Assembly: GCA_036924085.1 (NCBI GenBank)
Contig: JAVGWX010000003.1
Span: forward strand, 114,667,264-114,731,263
DNA length: 64,000 nt
Reading direction: 5' to 3'
Source: Ariolimax columbianus
Taxonomy: Eukaryota > Mollusca > Gastropoda > Stylommatophora > Arionidae
Shown here: one piece after another, positions 43,325 through 54,059 of the stretch
Position numbering within the stretch: the stretch's first letter is position 1
Layout of the letters: the number at the start of each line of letters is the position of its first letter
The notes under the pieces: generated by a model
What the model saw: only the letters and a program-made list of their open reading frames with translations
The model's database searches: none
What the model was told of the DNA's origin: nothing
Program-made: the position numbers and the translations under genes

Positions 43325-44330
43325 GCAGAAGTGAGGGTATGTGAGTGTTGGTGTATTTGTGTTGGGGATGTTCGTTTCTTTGTGTTTGGGAGTGTTCATT
43401 TTTTGAATTGTGTGACTGTTTCATTTGTTAGTGTTTGTGAGTGTTCATTATTTTGTGACTGTGGGTGTTCATTTATTTATGTCAGTTATTTTTATTTTGC
43501 CAGTGTCCATTTTTGTGTGTTTTTAAGTATTTATTTAATGTCTTTGAATTCGCGAATGTCCGTTTCTTTTTGTTGATAAGTGTGAATTTTTCTGTTTATG
43601 TTAATTTGTTTGAATCATTTCTATGAATTTGCGAGTGATCATATTTGTCAGTGTTCGTTTATTTGTGTTCGTGACTGTTCATTTATTTGTGTTTGTAAAT
43701 GTTCATTGTTTTCTCGTTTGTGTGTCCATTAATTTGTGTTTGTGAGTGATCATTAATTGCATGTGTGTGTGTGTTCATTAATTTGTGTTCGTGAATGTTA
43801 ATTTATTTGTGTTAGTGAGTGTTAATTAATTTGTGTTTCTGAGTGATCATTGTTTGCGTTTGTGTGTGTTCATTAATTTGTGTTTGTTAGTGTTCATTGT
43901 TTGCGTTTGTGAGTGTACGTTTTTGTGTGCGATTTCTTTGTGCTTGTGAGTATTTGTTTTCTCTTTGTGTAAGTGTAATTTTTGTGTGTTTGTTAAGGTT
44001 CATTTATTTGTGTCCTTTCTTTGTTCTCTTGTTTCTTGCTTTCTTACCATTGGCGAGCGTTTATTTCTGTCTGTTTATGAGTGTTCATCTGTTTGTATTT
44101 GTCTATGTCGTTTCTTTATGTTTATGAATGTTTGTCTCTTTATGTTCATCTGTGTTTGTTTCTTTTAATTTCGTGATTGGTCATGACTTTGTGTTTGTTA
44201 GTGCTCGTTTCTTGGTATTTGTGAGTTTTCATTTCTTTGTACTTCAGAGTGTCGGTAGTTTTGCATGCGATTATTTATTTTCTTGGTATGTTGAGTTTGT
44301 CATTTTATTTCTGTTCTAAAATTTATGTGC
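43325..44330. repeat. GT-rich degenerate tandem region
   Basis: About 1 kb of diverged units resembling TTTGTGTTTGTGAGTGTTCA followed by TTAA or TTTA, period roughly 21-28 bp. Strand-biased for G and T. The open frames within it are low-complexity. Confidence 0.75.
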
Positions 44331-44431
44331 ATTAATGAAGATTCTTTTGTTTTGACATCTGACGTGTATTTGCTTGCATCTTCTAGTGCTCCGTTTTTTG
44401 AATTAGTGAATTTATTCTCGTTTTAGTCCCT

Positions 44432-44675
44432 GGGGACGGCGTGGCCTAGTGGTTAAGTGGCACGACTCACAACCGGAAGGTGCTGGGTTCGGTCCCCATC
44501 ACAGCACCGGCCGTTACCCCGGGGAAGCAAACCCTTAGAAAATGCAGGAGGAAGCAGACCCTTACATAAAATGCATGCTGAAGTCGGATACACTGGGCCG
44601 ACAGGCGCAAAATAAAAACACAGTGCAATGCACACCGCTTTGAAGATTAGAAAAATAAGGCGAACGCCAAAAACA
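44432..44675 (+). mobile_element. SINE-A copy 7, full length
   Basis: Canonical A box TGGCCTAGTGG (44442-44452), B box with one change GGTTCGGTCCC (44486-44496), the shared core (near 44577) and an A-rich tail broken by CC and T bases. Target duplications are weak (GTTTTAG before, GTTTTAT after). Sequence otherwise close to the 35.7 kb copy. Confidence 0.9.
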
Positions 44676-44958
44676 AAATTAAAAAAATTTTTGTTTTATT
44701 TTTGAAGCATTTATTTATTTAAAATATCGATAATTGTGAGTGAATCAATATAGTAGAATAAGATTTTGGTAAATGTTTACAGCATATATTTAATGGCATG
44801 TATTTGCAGTGCACATTTATCTGCTTGATAGGGGACTATGCACATCAACGGAACAGGAGACACTCCAATGATTAGAAGTAGTCCTCACATCCTGTAAGTG
44901 TTTCTTCCCTTTTCCTATCTTGGTTAACGAGGATGGGACCACTTGCCTGTCAACTTAA

Positions 44959-45026
44959 ATTAACTTAACTTAACTTAACTTAACTTAACTTAACTTAACT
45001 TAACTTAACTTAACTTAACTTAACTC
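44959..45026. repeat. TTAAC/GTTAA pentanucleotide microsatellite at a LINE 3' end
   Basis: About 13 copies of a 5-bp unit, directly adjoining the 3' end of the CR1-like fragment read on the minus strand. It probably derives from that LINE's tail. Confidence 0.9.
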
Positions 45027-45370
45027 AACGTCTTTATACAACCAGTTTCATTTACATTACCTTGCTCTAAAAGCTATGCACATCCATTTTATTCTTAAAT
45101 GCATTACTTATCCCTGCCTCCGCTACTTCCTGTGGCAATGAATTCCAAGCATTCACCACTCTCTGACTCAAAATATATTTCCTAATATCTAATCTGGACC
45201 TCTCTTTAGTTCATTTGTAGCTATGCCCTCTTGCTCTTGTGGGTGGTTGTATTTTGAAAAAACAAAAAACTTGTTAAAGTCTAATTTATCTGTTCCTTTG
45301 ATTATCTTATAAACCTGTATTAAGTCACCTCGAATTTTTCTCTTTTCTAGACACCGTAGGCCGGTTTTTT
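45026..45370 (-). pseudogene. CR1-like LINE ORF2 C-terminus
   Basis: The minus strand reads RCLEKRKIRGDLIQVYKIIK, GTDKLDFNKFFVFSKYNHPQ, EQEGIATNELKRG and, after stops, LGNIF and a WMLGIHCH stretch where SQRVVNAWNSLP is usual. The EKRK-RGDLI-VYKI-G motif is the hallmark of CR1/Rex-type C-termini. Frameshifts follow residue 60 or so. Confidence 0.85.
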
Positions 45371-45378
45371 TTCCTCAA

Positions 45379-45515
45379 AGAGTGTTTACCATTTTGTTGG
45401 TGTGGCAGCCGACCTGGCATGTGGTTATATCAGAGAGTGTTTACCATTTTGTTGGTGTGACAGACGACCTGGTATGTGGCTAGATATGAGAGTGTTTACC
45501 AGTTTGTTGGTGTGG
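45379..45515. repeat. 55-bp tandem repeat, 2.5 copies
   Basis: AGAGTGTTTACCATTTTGTT and GGTGTGGCAGCCGACCTGGC start at 45379, 45434 and 45489. Confidence 0.88.
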
Positions 45516-45719
45516 CATTTTTATAGGCTTATCTATTTGGTATTGCAGTTAACCTGCTATAACTTTAGGATTGCAGAAAAAAACAATACAAAAATAGCTA
45601 ACTAAATATATTTAAACAGGAGAGAAAAGAAGTGACATGATCAGATATATAAAATAATCATTTAAAGAAAATATGCCCATAAAGATTACATATATTCGAT
45701 ATTCTTTTGGAGGCAACAG

Positions 45720-46035
45720 AAATGTAGTCTTACAGTAGAATGCTGTGGATCCCATGGACTGCAAAGAAGACAAATGATGCAGCACACGAAGAGGTACAAA
45801 CACAAAGATAACTCATTGCAAGGATCAGAAGCGGTTTGGAGCACATCGCGACAACCGGAAAGATAGCAGGAAAGAGAGACAGAAAGAGAGAAGATGTTGA
45901 ACAGCCTGAGAGAATGGCGGGGAGGGGGGGCGATAATCAACAACAGAGTTGGTAAACGACACACGTGATAGAAGGGAATGGAGTCACATGATCTGCAACG
46001 CCAACCTGCAGGGCACCTGATGATGATGATATAAA
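45720..46035 (+). pseudogene. LINE ORF2 C-terminal fragment
   Basis: RMLWIPWTAKKTNDAA is followed by GLEHIATTGKIAGKRDRKRE, EKMLNSLREWRGG and a TELVNDTRDRREWSHMICNA tail across frames. This matches the late part of a common animal LINE ORF2. A G run near 45927 marks one frameshift. A long frame on the opposite strand (45686-46141) is a shadow. Confidence 0.75.
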
Positions 46036-46435
46036 AACACGTATCTAACTCTATGTTAATAACGCTACGACAGACATGTACTACTTCAGCAAGAGCGCAG
46101 GTCAGATAGACAACTTTAAATGTTTCCGTGGGCCATGCCATGTGTTGTTATTTTAATATTAAAAAAATGTTGGCATTTATTTGAAAAAGAAACACAAAAA
46201 CATCTTCAATTTTTGCAACTGGTATTATTGATGTCTTTATGCTAAGTTATCTCACCAGTATCAACAATTGTATGAATAGATTAACAGTAAAACATACAGT
46301 GAATGAGAGCTTCATTCAGCAATTTATTATTTAATGTTAATTTTAATGAATATAATTTGTTAAAGTTCTCTCTACACATCAAATGACGTTAGCTTGATAC
46401 ATATCATGTGCTTCAATGGGACGTTTGAGACAAAT
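46036..46435. other. No recognised feature
   Basis: AT-rich unplaced sequence. Confidence 0.45.
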
Positions 46436-46790
46436 AAGTCAAAGGCGAGGACTTCATGGTTAGGACTAAGTCAAAGGCGAGGACTTCATGGTTCGGACTA
46501 AGTCAAAGGCGAGGACTTCATGGTTAGGACTAAGTCAAAGGCGAGGACTTCATGGTTCGGACTAAATCAAAGGCGAGGACTTCATGGTTCGGACTAAGTC
46601 AAAGGCGAGGACTTCATGGTTTGGACTAAGTCAAAGGCGAGGACTTCATGGTTTGGACTAAGTCAAAGGCGAGGACTTCATGGTTTGGACTAAGACAAAG
46701 GCGAGGACTTCATGGTTCGGACTAAGTCAAAGGCAAGGACTTCATGGTTCGGACTAAGTTAAAGGCGAGGATTTCATGGTTTGGATTAAA
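46436..46790. repeat. 32-bp minisatellite, about 11 copies
   Basis: The unit AAGTCAAAGGCGAGGACTTC plus ATGGTTCGGACT, with TTAGG/TTCGG/TTTGG variants in runs. Same length as the 14.5 kb array but unrelated in sequence. Confidence 0.94.
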
Positions 46791-47639
46791 CGCCTTCCAG
46801 ACATGTTTAATTTGACGGTGGTTCAGTGTTCTCAATTTAAGGTATTTTATGCTTGAGTGTACGGTGGTCATACCATGGGTGAATTTGATTGGTTCTGCAC
46901 ATAAGTTCTGTTGGTGTAAAATCCAGTGAAACTCACAGATCTTCTGTGTTGATATTCTCACCAGATAACTCATCTCATTCTAGCAAAAACTCATTAGTTG
47001 CTGCTCCTTAGGTTGGCATCCTGTTTAACTTAAAAAAAACTCACGTTTGACGGCCAGATTAAGTGAGATTGAAATTTAGGGACGTTCTAGCGGGCTGGAT
47101 AAAAGAAGAACGAAACCGGATGCACAGCGTTGCCCAAAGTTATTCACACTGATATAAGCATATCACGTGACAGCTGCATTACGTAAACACATAATTACAT
47201 ATAAACACTTGTATCATTCACCACTTCTCCTTACATTTTATCCTCTCTCTTTCCCGCGTTTGGGACCTATCATCATCTGTCAGTCAGCTTTTGGATGAAC
47301 TTCAGACATTTTTGTAGTCGTTTACTGTTAGATCATTTATGTTGGTAGAATTTATCTGAGCGTCTAAATAAGTGCTTTATTATACTTGGCGCCCACTTTT
47401 ATAACTTCCGTGTGGGCAAATTCTTCTAAACGCCCACTAAAATCTCAATTAAAGAAAACTCCGCGATCGTCCAACTGTCCATGTTTCATAGTCGTATTCT
47501 ACCACGAGGAAAACACAGGTTCTCAAAATGAGCATTTCTGTTGGTTTGATTGCTGGTATTCTGCCATAGTTTTCTCAGGTTTTGTTTTTTAATACAGCAT
47601 GCCATTATTCTGCTAAAGCTTATCTGAAAGCCAAAATCG
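46791..47639. other. No recognised feature
   Basis: Unplaced; short frames only. Confidence 0.45.
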
Positions 47640-47840
47640 CCCACTATTGGTCGGTAGCGCCATAGCTGAAGCGCACTGGTCTAAATGATAGTGCGTTTAC
47701 TTTTCATGGAGTAGGTACCGGGTTTGATCCTCAGGATTGGAATACTCACGTGACCCCGTTTTAGCGAAGGAGAGACAAATAGAGAGAGAAATAGAGAGAG
47801 AGAGAGAAATAGAGAGACAAATAGAGAGAGAGAGAAACTA
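47640..47840 (+). repeat. Possible tRNA-like SINE head with GA-rich tail
   Basis: CGGTAGCGCCATAGCTGAAG and CCGGGTTTGATCCTCAGG (B-box-like) lie about 80 bp apart, followed by GAGAGAGAAATAGAGAG repeats at 47770-47840. No second copy found in the window. Confidence 0.35.
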
Positions 47841-47924
47841 GCCAACATACATCATAAACAGATGAGGTCTAATACAAAGTAGTTTCATCCACTTCTTTCC
47901 TGACAACAGTGTCTGCTATGAGAC

Positions 47925-48105
47925 TATTTATCCAGTTTATACTTGAAATCTGTACATTATAGTGTAACCTTTATCCAGTTTATACTTGAAATATGTACAT
48001 TAAATTGTAACCTTTATCTAGTTTATTTTTGTCCTCTATACATTATTTTGTAACCTTTATCCAGTTTATATTTGTCATCTATGTTTTATATTGTAATATT
48101 TATCT
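47925..48105. repeat. About 44-bp tandem repeat, 4 diverged copies
   Basis: TTTATCCAGTTTATACTTGA and a TGTACATTA...TTGTAACC pattern recur four times with increasing divergence to the right. Confidence 0.8.
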
Positions 48106-49447
48106 TTCTTTGTCTTCTCGGATACATCTGTCACATCTCTCTGATCCAAAGACACATACCAGCTTTGTTGTCCTATCCAGGGTCATAATAGTGCGTGATG
48201 TGTAGCATAAAACTCACATTGTATCCTAGCCCACATGCCCAGGTCTACCTCATCTACAGGGGGTGGACCCTGCTCTGCCCAGAAACCCAGCTGGAGGTTG
48301 AGGTAATACTAAAGCCGGAAGCTGGATGGGGCAGCAGACGCGATTCAGCGAATTCTTTTCTCTCAGTCAGGACAAGGATGCAGAAGTGTTAAAGACATAG
48401 ATGATAGGCCATACGCGACCCGGAGAGCGCACAACCTCCATGGACGAGTAGAACAATGCTCTGTCTATATTTTCTAAGTACGGTCAGGGTAAATAGAAAC
48501 TCAGAAAAAGGATGCATGGGGGAGTTTAAATAAGTGGTGAATATTCTGGTGTTATTTCAATTTTTGTCCGTAGGGCTGCATTTGATAGTTTGAGAAAACG
48601 TCCTCAATAATGGAGTGGTTAGAGAGCTTGCTGCTCTCGGTAAAAGTGATAGGCCCGATTATCGGCATCCACGCGCTTCAGTAGGTCAAGCTGACATACA
48701 GGAAAAACCAGACAGAGAAGAAAGCCCCCCCCCCCCCCTACCCCTAAACATCGCAGCTCTTCCCTACATTGAAGACCCTAACACTTGAACGCCGACGACA
48801 GTGTCTGATATAGGGCTGTCGTTACCATTGTGAGAACGATGTACGTCCATTACTATCTTCCTCAGCAACTCTCTATGTGAAGACGGATAGGATATAATCT
48901 CAAGAATATACCTTGCAATATATCCAGGCCGACAAGGAGCCTACAGGGGGAGAAAATAAACATAGAAACCAAAAGTTCAAAAACAATAAAAGAAAAAAAA
49001 TGTGGAAAGAAAAGTGTTTACAATGCCGGATTAATAACATCTGGACAATTAAGCACAGCCAATCAATGGTGTCCACCATCCCGTTTCAACGCTCACTTCC
49101 ATTCACAGTCCAGGTTTTACCTTTGGAGAGACTAGCTGCTTCACCGAGTGGATTCTGGTGCCCCTTGGGCAGGAAATAATACCACTGCACCTTCGTGCAT
49201 TTTGTGAAAGGGGGCTAAAGAGTGTTATAAATTGGATTGGCAACCGTGTAAAACAAATTGCTTCTCAAACCACCACTGTAGAAGCACACAGAGTGCTTTG
49301 GTACATACTTCATAGTTTAGTTTGGTTTAGTTGAAGAATCAACGTCGTTGCACACAGTTTAATCCATGCGTGTTCTGTTCTCCATATTTTTAGAGACTTC
49401 CAGCACAATGCACGAACTCCGCAGCACCGCGAGGATCCTGTAATAGA
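48106..49447. other. No recognised gene
   Basis: A C run at 48727-48738 and a weak tRNA-like stretch near 48606-48680 (GGAGTGGTTAGAGAGCTTGC). Nothing firm in 1.3 kb. Confidence 0.4.
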
Positions 49448-49707
49448 TTGGGTCGATTTTTATTATAATTTTGAATTTTGCCTGGCAGCGGCCGTTAAGC
49501 CTACTATTTTATATTTCAAACTGCCGAGGGATTTTGAACGTGAGCGACACAGCACACGGACGTCCGATCTCTACTACCCAGAGATCTGGGATAATACCAG
49601 AAAGTCCACGTGACAAAATGTCAGTCTCCAACCGTGATTTGAATGCACAACCTCTTGAACCCGAGGCCGACGTCTTACCTCAAGACCACTCAGTCCCACA
49701 GGCTTCA
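49448..49707 (-). mobile_element. SINE-C copy 2, inverted
   Basis: On the minus strand: ACTGAGTGGTCTTGAGGTAA (A-box region), GTGCATTCAAATCACGG (B box), CACGTGGACTTTCTGGTA, GGCTTAACGGCCGCTGCC, then an A/T-rich end. Block order matches 3663-3905. Confidence 0.72.
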
Positions 49708-49768
49708 TAAAGCAGGCAGCTGTACTGGTGGGTCTATTCTCCGACTAGAGCGAAAAAGGGGCAATATG

Positions 49769-50298
49769 AAAACAAGTGGGGATCAAGATGCTGATCAGAG
49801 CATGAGCTGCAGTGGTCTGCGACTCATCGCTGACTGCTAGCGTCAGGGCCAGCGAACCAAAGCTGCCAAGACCCTTCTACACCTCCACGCGGTGATCCTG
49901 GATAACAGGCTGCAGCAGGGCAGACTGGCTAAGGAGAAGGGATCGAAGAAGGAATGCTAACCCGGTACTCAAAGAATGCTTGCCCGAGGACCAGAGAAAG
50001 CACACGTGGCCATCACAAGTGCCAACACTAGACAATCTCTATGGCAGTGTCGACAGCCACAGGATGACAGCTGCTTTCTTCGAACAAATTAAAGTTGACG
50101 TCTGACAGCGTACGAAGAAGAAAAAATGCTTGCCGAAGTCGGACGTGTTGGACCGAAAGGTGCAAATATCGCAGTCAAGCTGTAAACTACGACACCACGC
50201 ATTCCTTTCTCTGGACTACATTCTGCTACTTAAGCCTTTTCAGTGTTTGGTAGTGGGAGATTGAGAATGAACGAAGCCAAGCCAAGCCAAAACAAGTG
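49769..50298 (+). mobile_element. SINE-B with CCAAG-type tail, interrupted by a LINE-RH scrap
   Basis: Ten-bp duplications (AAAACAAGTG at 49769-49778 and 50289-50298) flank the element. The tail is GAAGCCAAGCCAAGCC instead of GAA repeats. The core is split by a 140-bp LINE-RH 3' fragment at 49985-50124. Confidence 0.9.
49975..50134 (+). mobile_element. LINE-RH 3' scrap (140 bp) nested in SINE-B
   Basis: Perfect duplications AATGCTTGCC (49975-49984 and 50125-50134) bracket CGAGGACCAGAGAAAGCACA through GACAGCGTACGAAGAAGAAA. It matches the LINE-RH 3' end, in the subfamily that also appears at 54.35-54.51 kb (GACGTCTGACAGCGTACGAA). Heavily 5'-truncated. Confidence 0.92.
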
Positions 50299-50541
50299 AC
50301 AATCTGTTACTCAAACACAGAACAGCAGACCATGTCAGAGAAAAATGCAGGACCATGTCAACTTGCTGGATAGTAACTGAAATGAGATCTGCGAGTACAC
50401 GAAGAAGTAACACAGATTATGATAATGAAGGCAACAAACAACAATCAGCGTACTGGGAGACGCAGTACTACAAGAGGTATACCCATTCATATAACTTGGT
50501 TGTGATATAGACACGGTCGGAGTTACAGACAGAGATATCAA

Positions 50542-50915
50542 GGGATCAAGATGCTGAGCAGCGCATGAGCCTCACCGGTAGGCGACCCATAGATGACTGC
50601 TAGCATCAGGGCCAGCGAACCAGAGCTGCCAAGACCCTTCTACATCTCCACACGGTGATTCTGGATAACAGGTTGCAATAGAACAGGCTGGCTAAAGATA
50701 AGGGATCAAAGAGGGAAGGCTAACCCAGTACTAAAAAAATGCCTGCTGCCAAAGACGGATGTGTCGGACCGAAAGGTGCAAATATTGCAGCCAAGCTCTA
50801 AATTAGCGACACAACGCATTCCCTTCTCCAGACTACATCTTGCTACTTGAAAAGTCCTGTTTAGGGATTGGTAACGGGATATTGAGAAGGAATGCAGAAG
50901 AAAACAAAGAAAAAG
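50542..50915 (+). mobile_element. SINE-B, full length, older
   Basis: Begins GGGATCAAGATGCTGAGCAG, contains the GATTCTGGATAACAGGTTGC block and the core (CGGATGTGTCGGACCGAAAG near 50756), and ends in GAATGCAGAAGAAAACAAAG. Many substitutions; no clear target duplication. Confidence 0.8.
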
Positions 50916-51089
50916 ATGAAATTAAGTATACAAAAAAACGAGAGGGAAGTGTATTACTCTTAAAGAAATTGTAGAAATCGAAATCGCCACCAAAAATATA
51001 GTAACGTCAATGTCAACATTTGGTATTGTTGCATGACGTGCAGAACAAAGAAAAGTACAACGGTCCACGCTTTCATCAATGGAGACTTC

Positions 51090-51420
51090 TGCTGGATTTA
51101 AGGAATAAAATGGCACGATAAAGTCACTAATATGTAGAAATGTGGCAAAGAACCGGATAGATGCCAGTGGGATTAAACGTAAAGGGAAGGGGGCTAGCGA
51201 TGGATAGGACACACGGTATAGAAACCAGCTGCTGACATTACAAGACATTCAATGTTCTGGGATCCTCATGGCAAAAGAAGCAGGGACAGACCTAAACACT
51301 CATGTAGAAGGGAAGTCGAGACAAACCTGCAGGAAAATGTGGGGGGAGCTAACAATGATGGCGCATGACAGGAAAACTTGACGAGTATTTGTTGAGGACC
51401 TATGTCATGCATTGAGTTAA
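51090..51420 (+). pseudogene. LINE ORF2 C-terminal fragment
   Basis: IKWHDKVTNMEMWQRTG-like text near 51104 is followed by remains of the HDP-GKRSRGRP region near 51265, and by GKLDEYLLRTYVMH in place of the usual W-R-FVEDLCH end near 51370-51410. Heavily frameshifted RTE-type tail. Confidence 0.6.
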
Positions 51421-51529
51421 AGAGTTTTAATTGATGATTGGATAGAACTGGTTGCTGTTGCTAATGCCACTCTTGACGGCTATTTTTGGTAGCAGGTTCT
51501 CTTGGCTCTACGCACCCTAATGAGCTCTA

Positions 51530-51905
51530 CATACCCTGATACAAACAGCCAGCTATGAGTCACTGGGTGCTGTCAGCTCATTCACTGCTGCATCTTGGAG
51601 CCAAAACGACATTTGTGACGTTGTGACGTTGTGTCGTAGCTTACAGCAAGGCTGCGATATCTGCTCCTTTCAACCCGACACATCCGATTTCAACCCGACA
51701 TTTTAGGGGCCGGTTTTGTCTTCCCACTTCCATCCCTAATCTCTTAGCCAAACTGACTGGTTGCAGTCAGTTTCAAAGACCGTCCCTTGGATTCGAAAAA
51801 TGGTTAAAGTCAGTTATTGGTACTGAGCCTGATGCAAACAGCCAACTATGAGTGGCTTGTTGCAGTCAGTCAATTCACTGCCGCATTCTCATCTATAAAC
51901 CTTGG
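51530..51905 (-). mobile_element. SINE-B (B2): one element plus an adjoining second head
   Basis: 51617-51905 is a minus-strand SINE-B2: head near 51830-51900, the AAGAGATTAGGGATGGAAGT block near 51750, the core (complement of CGACACATCCGATTTCAACC near 51675) and a CGCAGCCTTGCTGTAAGCTA block. 51530-51605 is a second B2 head (ATACAAACAGCCAGCTATGA, AGCTCATTCACTGCTGCATC) immediately outside its 3' end, from another truncated copy. Confidence 0.75.
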
Positions 51906-52094
51906 TCTCTGACCCCTCTCTCATCTCATATGTCCGCTAAGTAATCCCGCATGGTGTCCAAGAACATTTCCAGTTTAGTTTTTCCGTCGTGTAAATCAAT
52001 GCTGCCTGTGCCCTCCTTCAGATTCCTATGAGAAATTAGAAAATAAAGTTGTTCTTGCTTTTTGTCGGATTCCTTCTATGCCCACTTTACTTCT

Positions 52095-52335
52095 ATGTGT
52101 TGTTGTTGTTGTTGTTGTTGAATGTCCACAATGAGTAAGAATACTCTTTTGTGGGCCTGAAAATATTGTTAAGTAGCTTTCCTCACATTTCGAACGCGCT
52201 GATAAATGTGGAACGGGGTCCTCCATGCGGTTGTGCTTTGCTTAGCTTCATCTTCGTGTTGTTCACTATTGCGAGTCTCACGTTGACCCCTCACCTCGTT
52301 TGCCAGGCTGCTACGAAAACCGCATTTTCCCTCCA
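52095..52335 (+). repeat. Repeat D copy
   Basis: Starts with GTTGTTGTTGTTGTTGTTG, then GTCCACAATGAGTA, TAGCTTTCCTCACATTTCGA, GGAACGGGGTCCTCCATGCG, TGACCCCTCACCTCGTTTGC and a CCCTCCAGGG end. Matches the first 240 bp of the 59.43 kb copy; the tail is missing. Confidence 0.75.
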
Positions 52336-52449
52336 GGGATACCTTTAAGTAAAACAGTTAAAGCCAGCATAATTACAGAAACGTTAAATAAATCCGATTT
52401 TGTTGTTGACAATGATAAGAACAGCCCCCGGTTCACACATTGCCCCCCT

Positions 52450-52915
52450 CCCCCCGTCAAACACACACATAAGCACACACATAGACAAGCACGCATACAG
52501 ACAAGCACAAGCGCAGACAAGCACACATACAGGCATATACGCAAGCACATATTCAAACTTCCACAAACACAAACACACAAACAAGCACACACCTACTAAC
52601 ACACACACCCTCACACACACAAGCCCACACACACACGCCCCCCAGACACGCCCCTCACACACATCCAACACACACACGCCCCTCACACACACTCCTCACA
52701 ACACCCTCACAACACCCTCACACACACACCCTGGCATTCACACTTCACACACAAGCAAACCCACACAAGCACACATACACACACACACACCCCTGACACT
52801 CTTCCTTCACACACAAGCACACCCACACAAGCACACACACCCCTCACACACACCCTGACACTCACCCTTCACACACAAGCACATCCACAAAAGCACCAAC
52901 ACACACACCCTCTTG
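52450..52915. repeat. CA-rich low-complexity and minisatellite region
   Basis: Mixed ACACAAGCACAC and CTCACACACACCCT units without a fixed period. All long frames here, on either strand, are low-complexity (Thr/His or Cys/Val rich). Confidence 0.9.
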
Positions 52916-53547
52916 TATTCTCCTAAGCCGCACCACCTCTCCCCCTCATCACTTTATTAGTTCTGGCTCACCTAAATAAAGGTTGTTGTTTTTTTTTACA
53001 TTGGCGTACGTAATCTATTACACGTCCTGATATAACCAAAACAGAGAGGACTGTCATGTTAGAAAGAGTGTGTATCGTCCACTCTCAACCTCCCCCCAAA
53101 ACATCTCCACCATAAAAATAAAATAAAATTCAAAAAACTAAATGAAATATAAAGGGAAAAAGGGAGCGAGAGAAAGAGTGAGAGAGAAAGAGATAGATAG
53201 ATATATATATATAGATAGAGAGAGATAGAGAGGGAGAGGAAGAGAGAGAAAGAGGAGGTTTTGTGTGTTGCCCTCTTCTAGTGATTCTAGTGAAACCCAT
53301 GTTCGTGTCTACTACTGCTAATTCATGTGTGGTGTATTATTTCTATGGTTCTTTCAGCATCATAAGACAACACCCCTTGTTCGTCTCCTTGACGTTTTAT
53401 TTTCGAAGCATGGCGATCAGCCCCGAAGCCCACCCCCCCCCCCCTAATTTATTAATCAAAACCTTCCAGCTCCCTGTTGAGCACATGTTAAAAGAATACA
53501 CCTATATCCCCCTGTTTTCTTTTAATTGACTTTCCCATAATTGTTGA
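52916..53547. other. No recognised gene; GA and C tracts
   Basis: GA-rich DNA at about 53160-53262 with a TA core near 53200, and a C run at 53430-53443. Confidence 0.5.
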
Positions 53548-53650
53548 AGTTTTTGTTGCTCAAGGTTTGTACAGGATGATGTAGCCGACCCCATGGTCAA
53601 CCCTTCTTTAGTCACCTCTTACGACAGGTATGGCGTGTCTACAGTGTTAG
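53548..53650 (+). repeat. Repeat F copy
   Basis: TTTTTGTTGCTCAAGGTTTG, CCCCATGGTCAACCCTTCTT, TAGTCACCTCTTACGACAGG and CTACAGTGTTAG follow the order of the 25.2 kb copy. Confidence 0.6.
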
Positions 53651-54059
53651 TATACATAATTCCCCAGAAATACTCTAGCGCCCCCTTTAGGAAGCCTGCG
53701 CTGAAACATATTGCAGATTTTGTTGTGGTTGTTTCCATAGCAATTTGATTTACTTACATGACGATGTTGCTAACTCCATGTAAGGATTACTGACAGTGAC
53801 TACTGTATTTGTTACTGCTAGTGGTTTTCTGTCAAATGAGGTCAAGAAGTTATCGTTGAAACGACAGTCAAAGAGGCGTTGATGCTCTTTTGCAGTCTTT
53901 GACTGAGTCATTGATGCGAGTAGCGGATTGGCGGCAACCCGAAGAGTGAAGTAATTGCTGCTTCTGCCAGCAGATTAGTCTCCGAAGGGTCTGCTTCCTG
54001 CTGTTACGACGTTCTGACAGTAAATTCTATGGTACACCATTTTTCCATTGTATATCTTT
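53651..54059. other. No recognised feature
   Basis: Unplaced sequence, no gene seen. Confidence 0.45.

Noticed and set aside
45686..46141. 151-codon minus-strand Cys-rich frame
   Set aside because: It is the antisense shadow of a plus-strand LINE ORF2 tail.
52311..52858. Cys/Val-rich and Thr/His-rich frames
   Set aside because: They read CA/GT low-complexity DNA.
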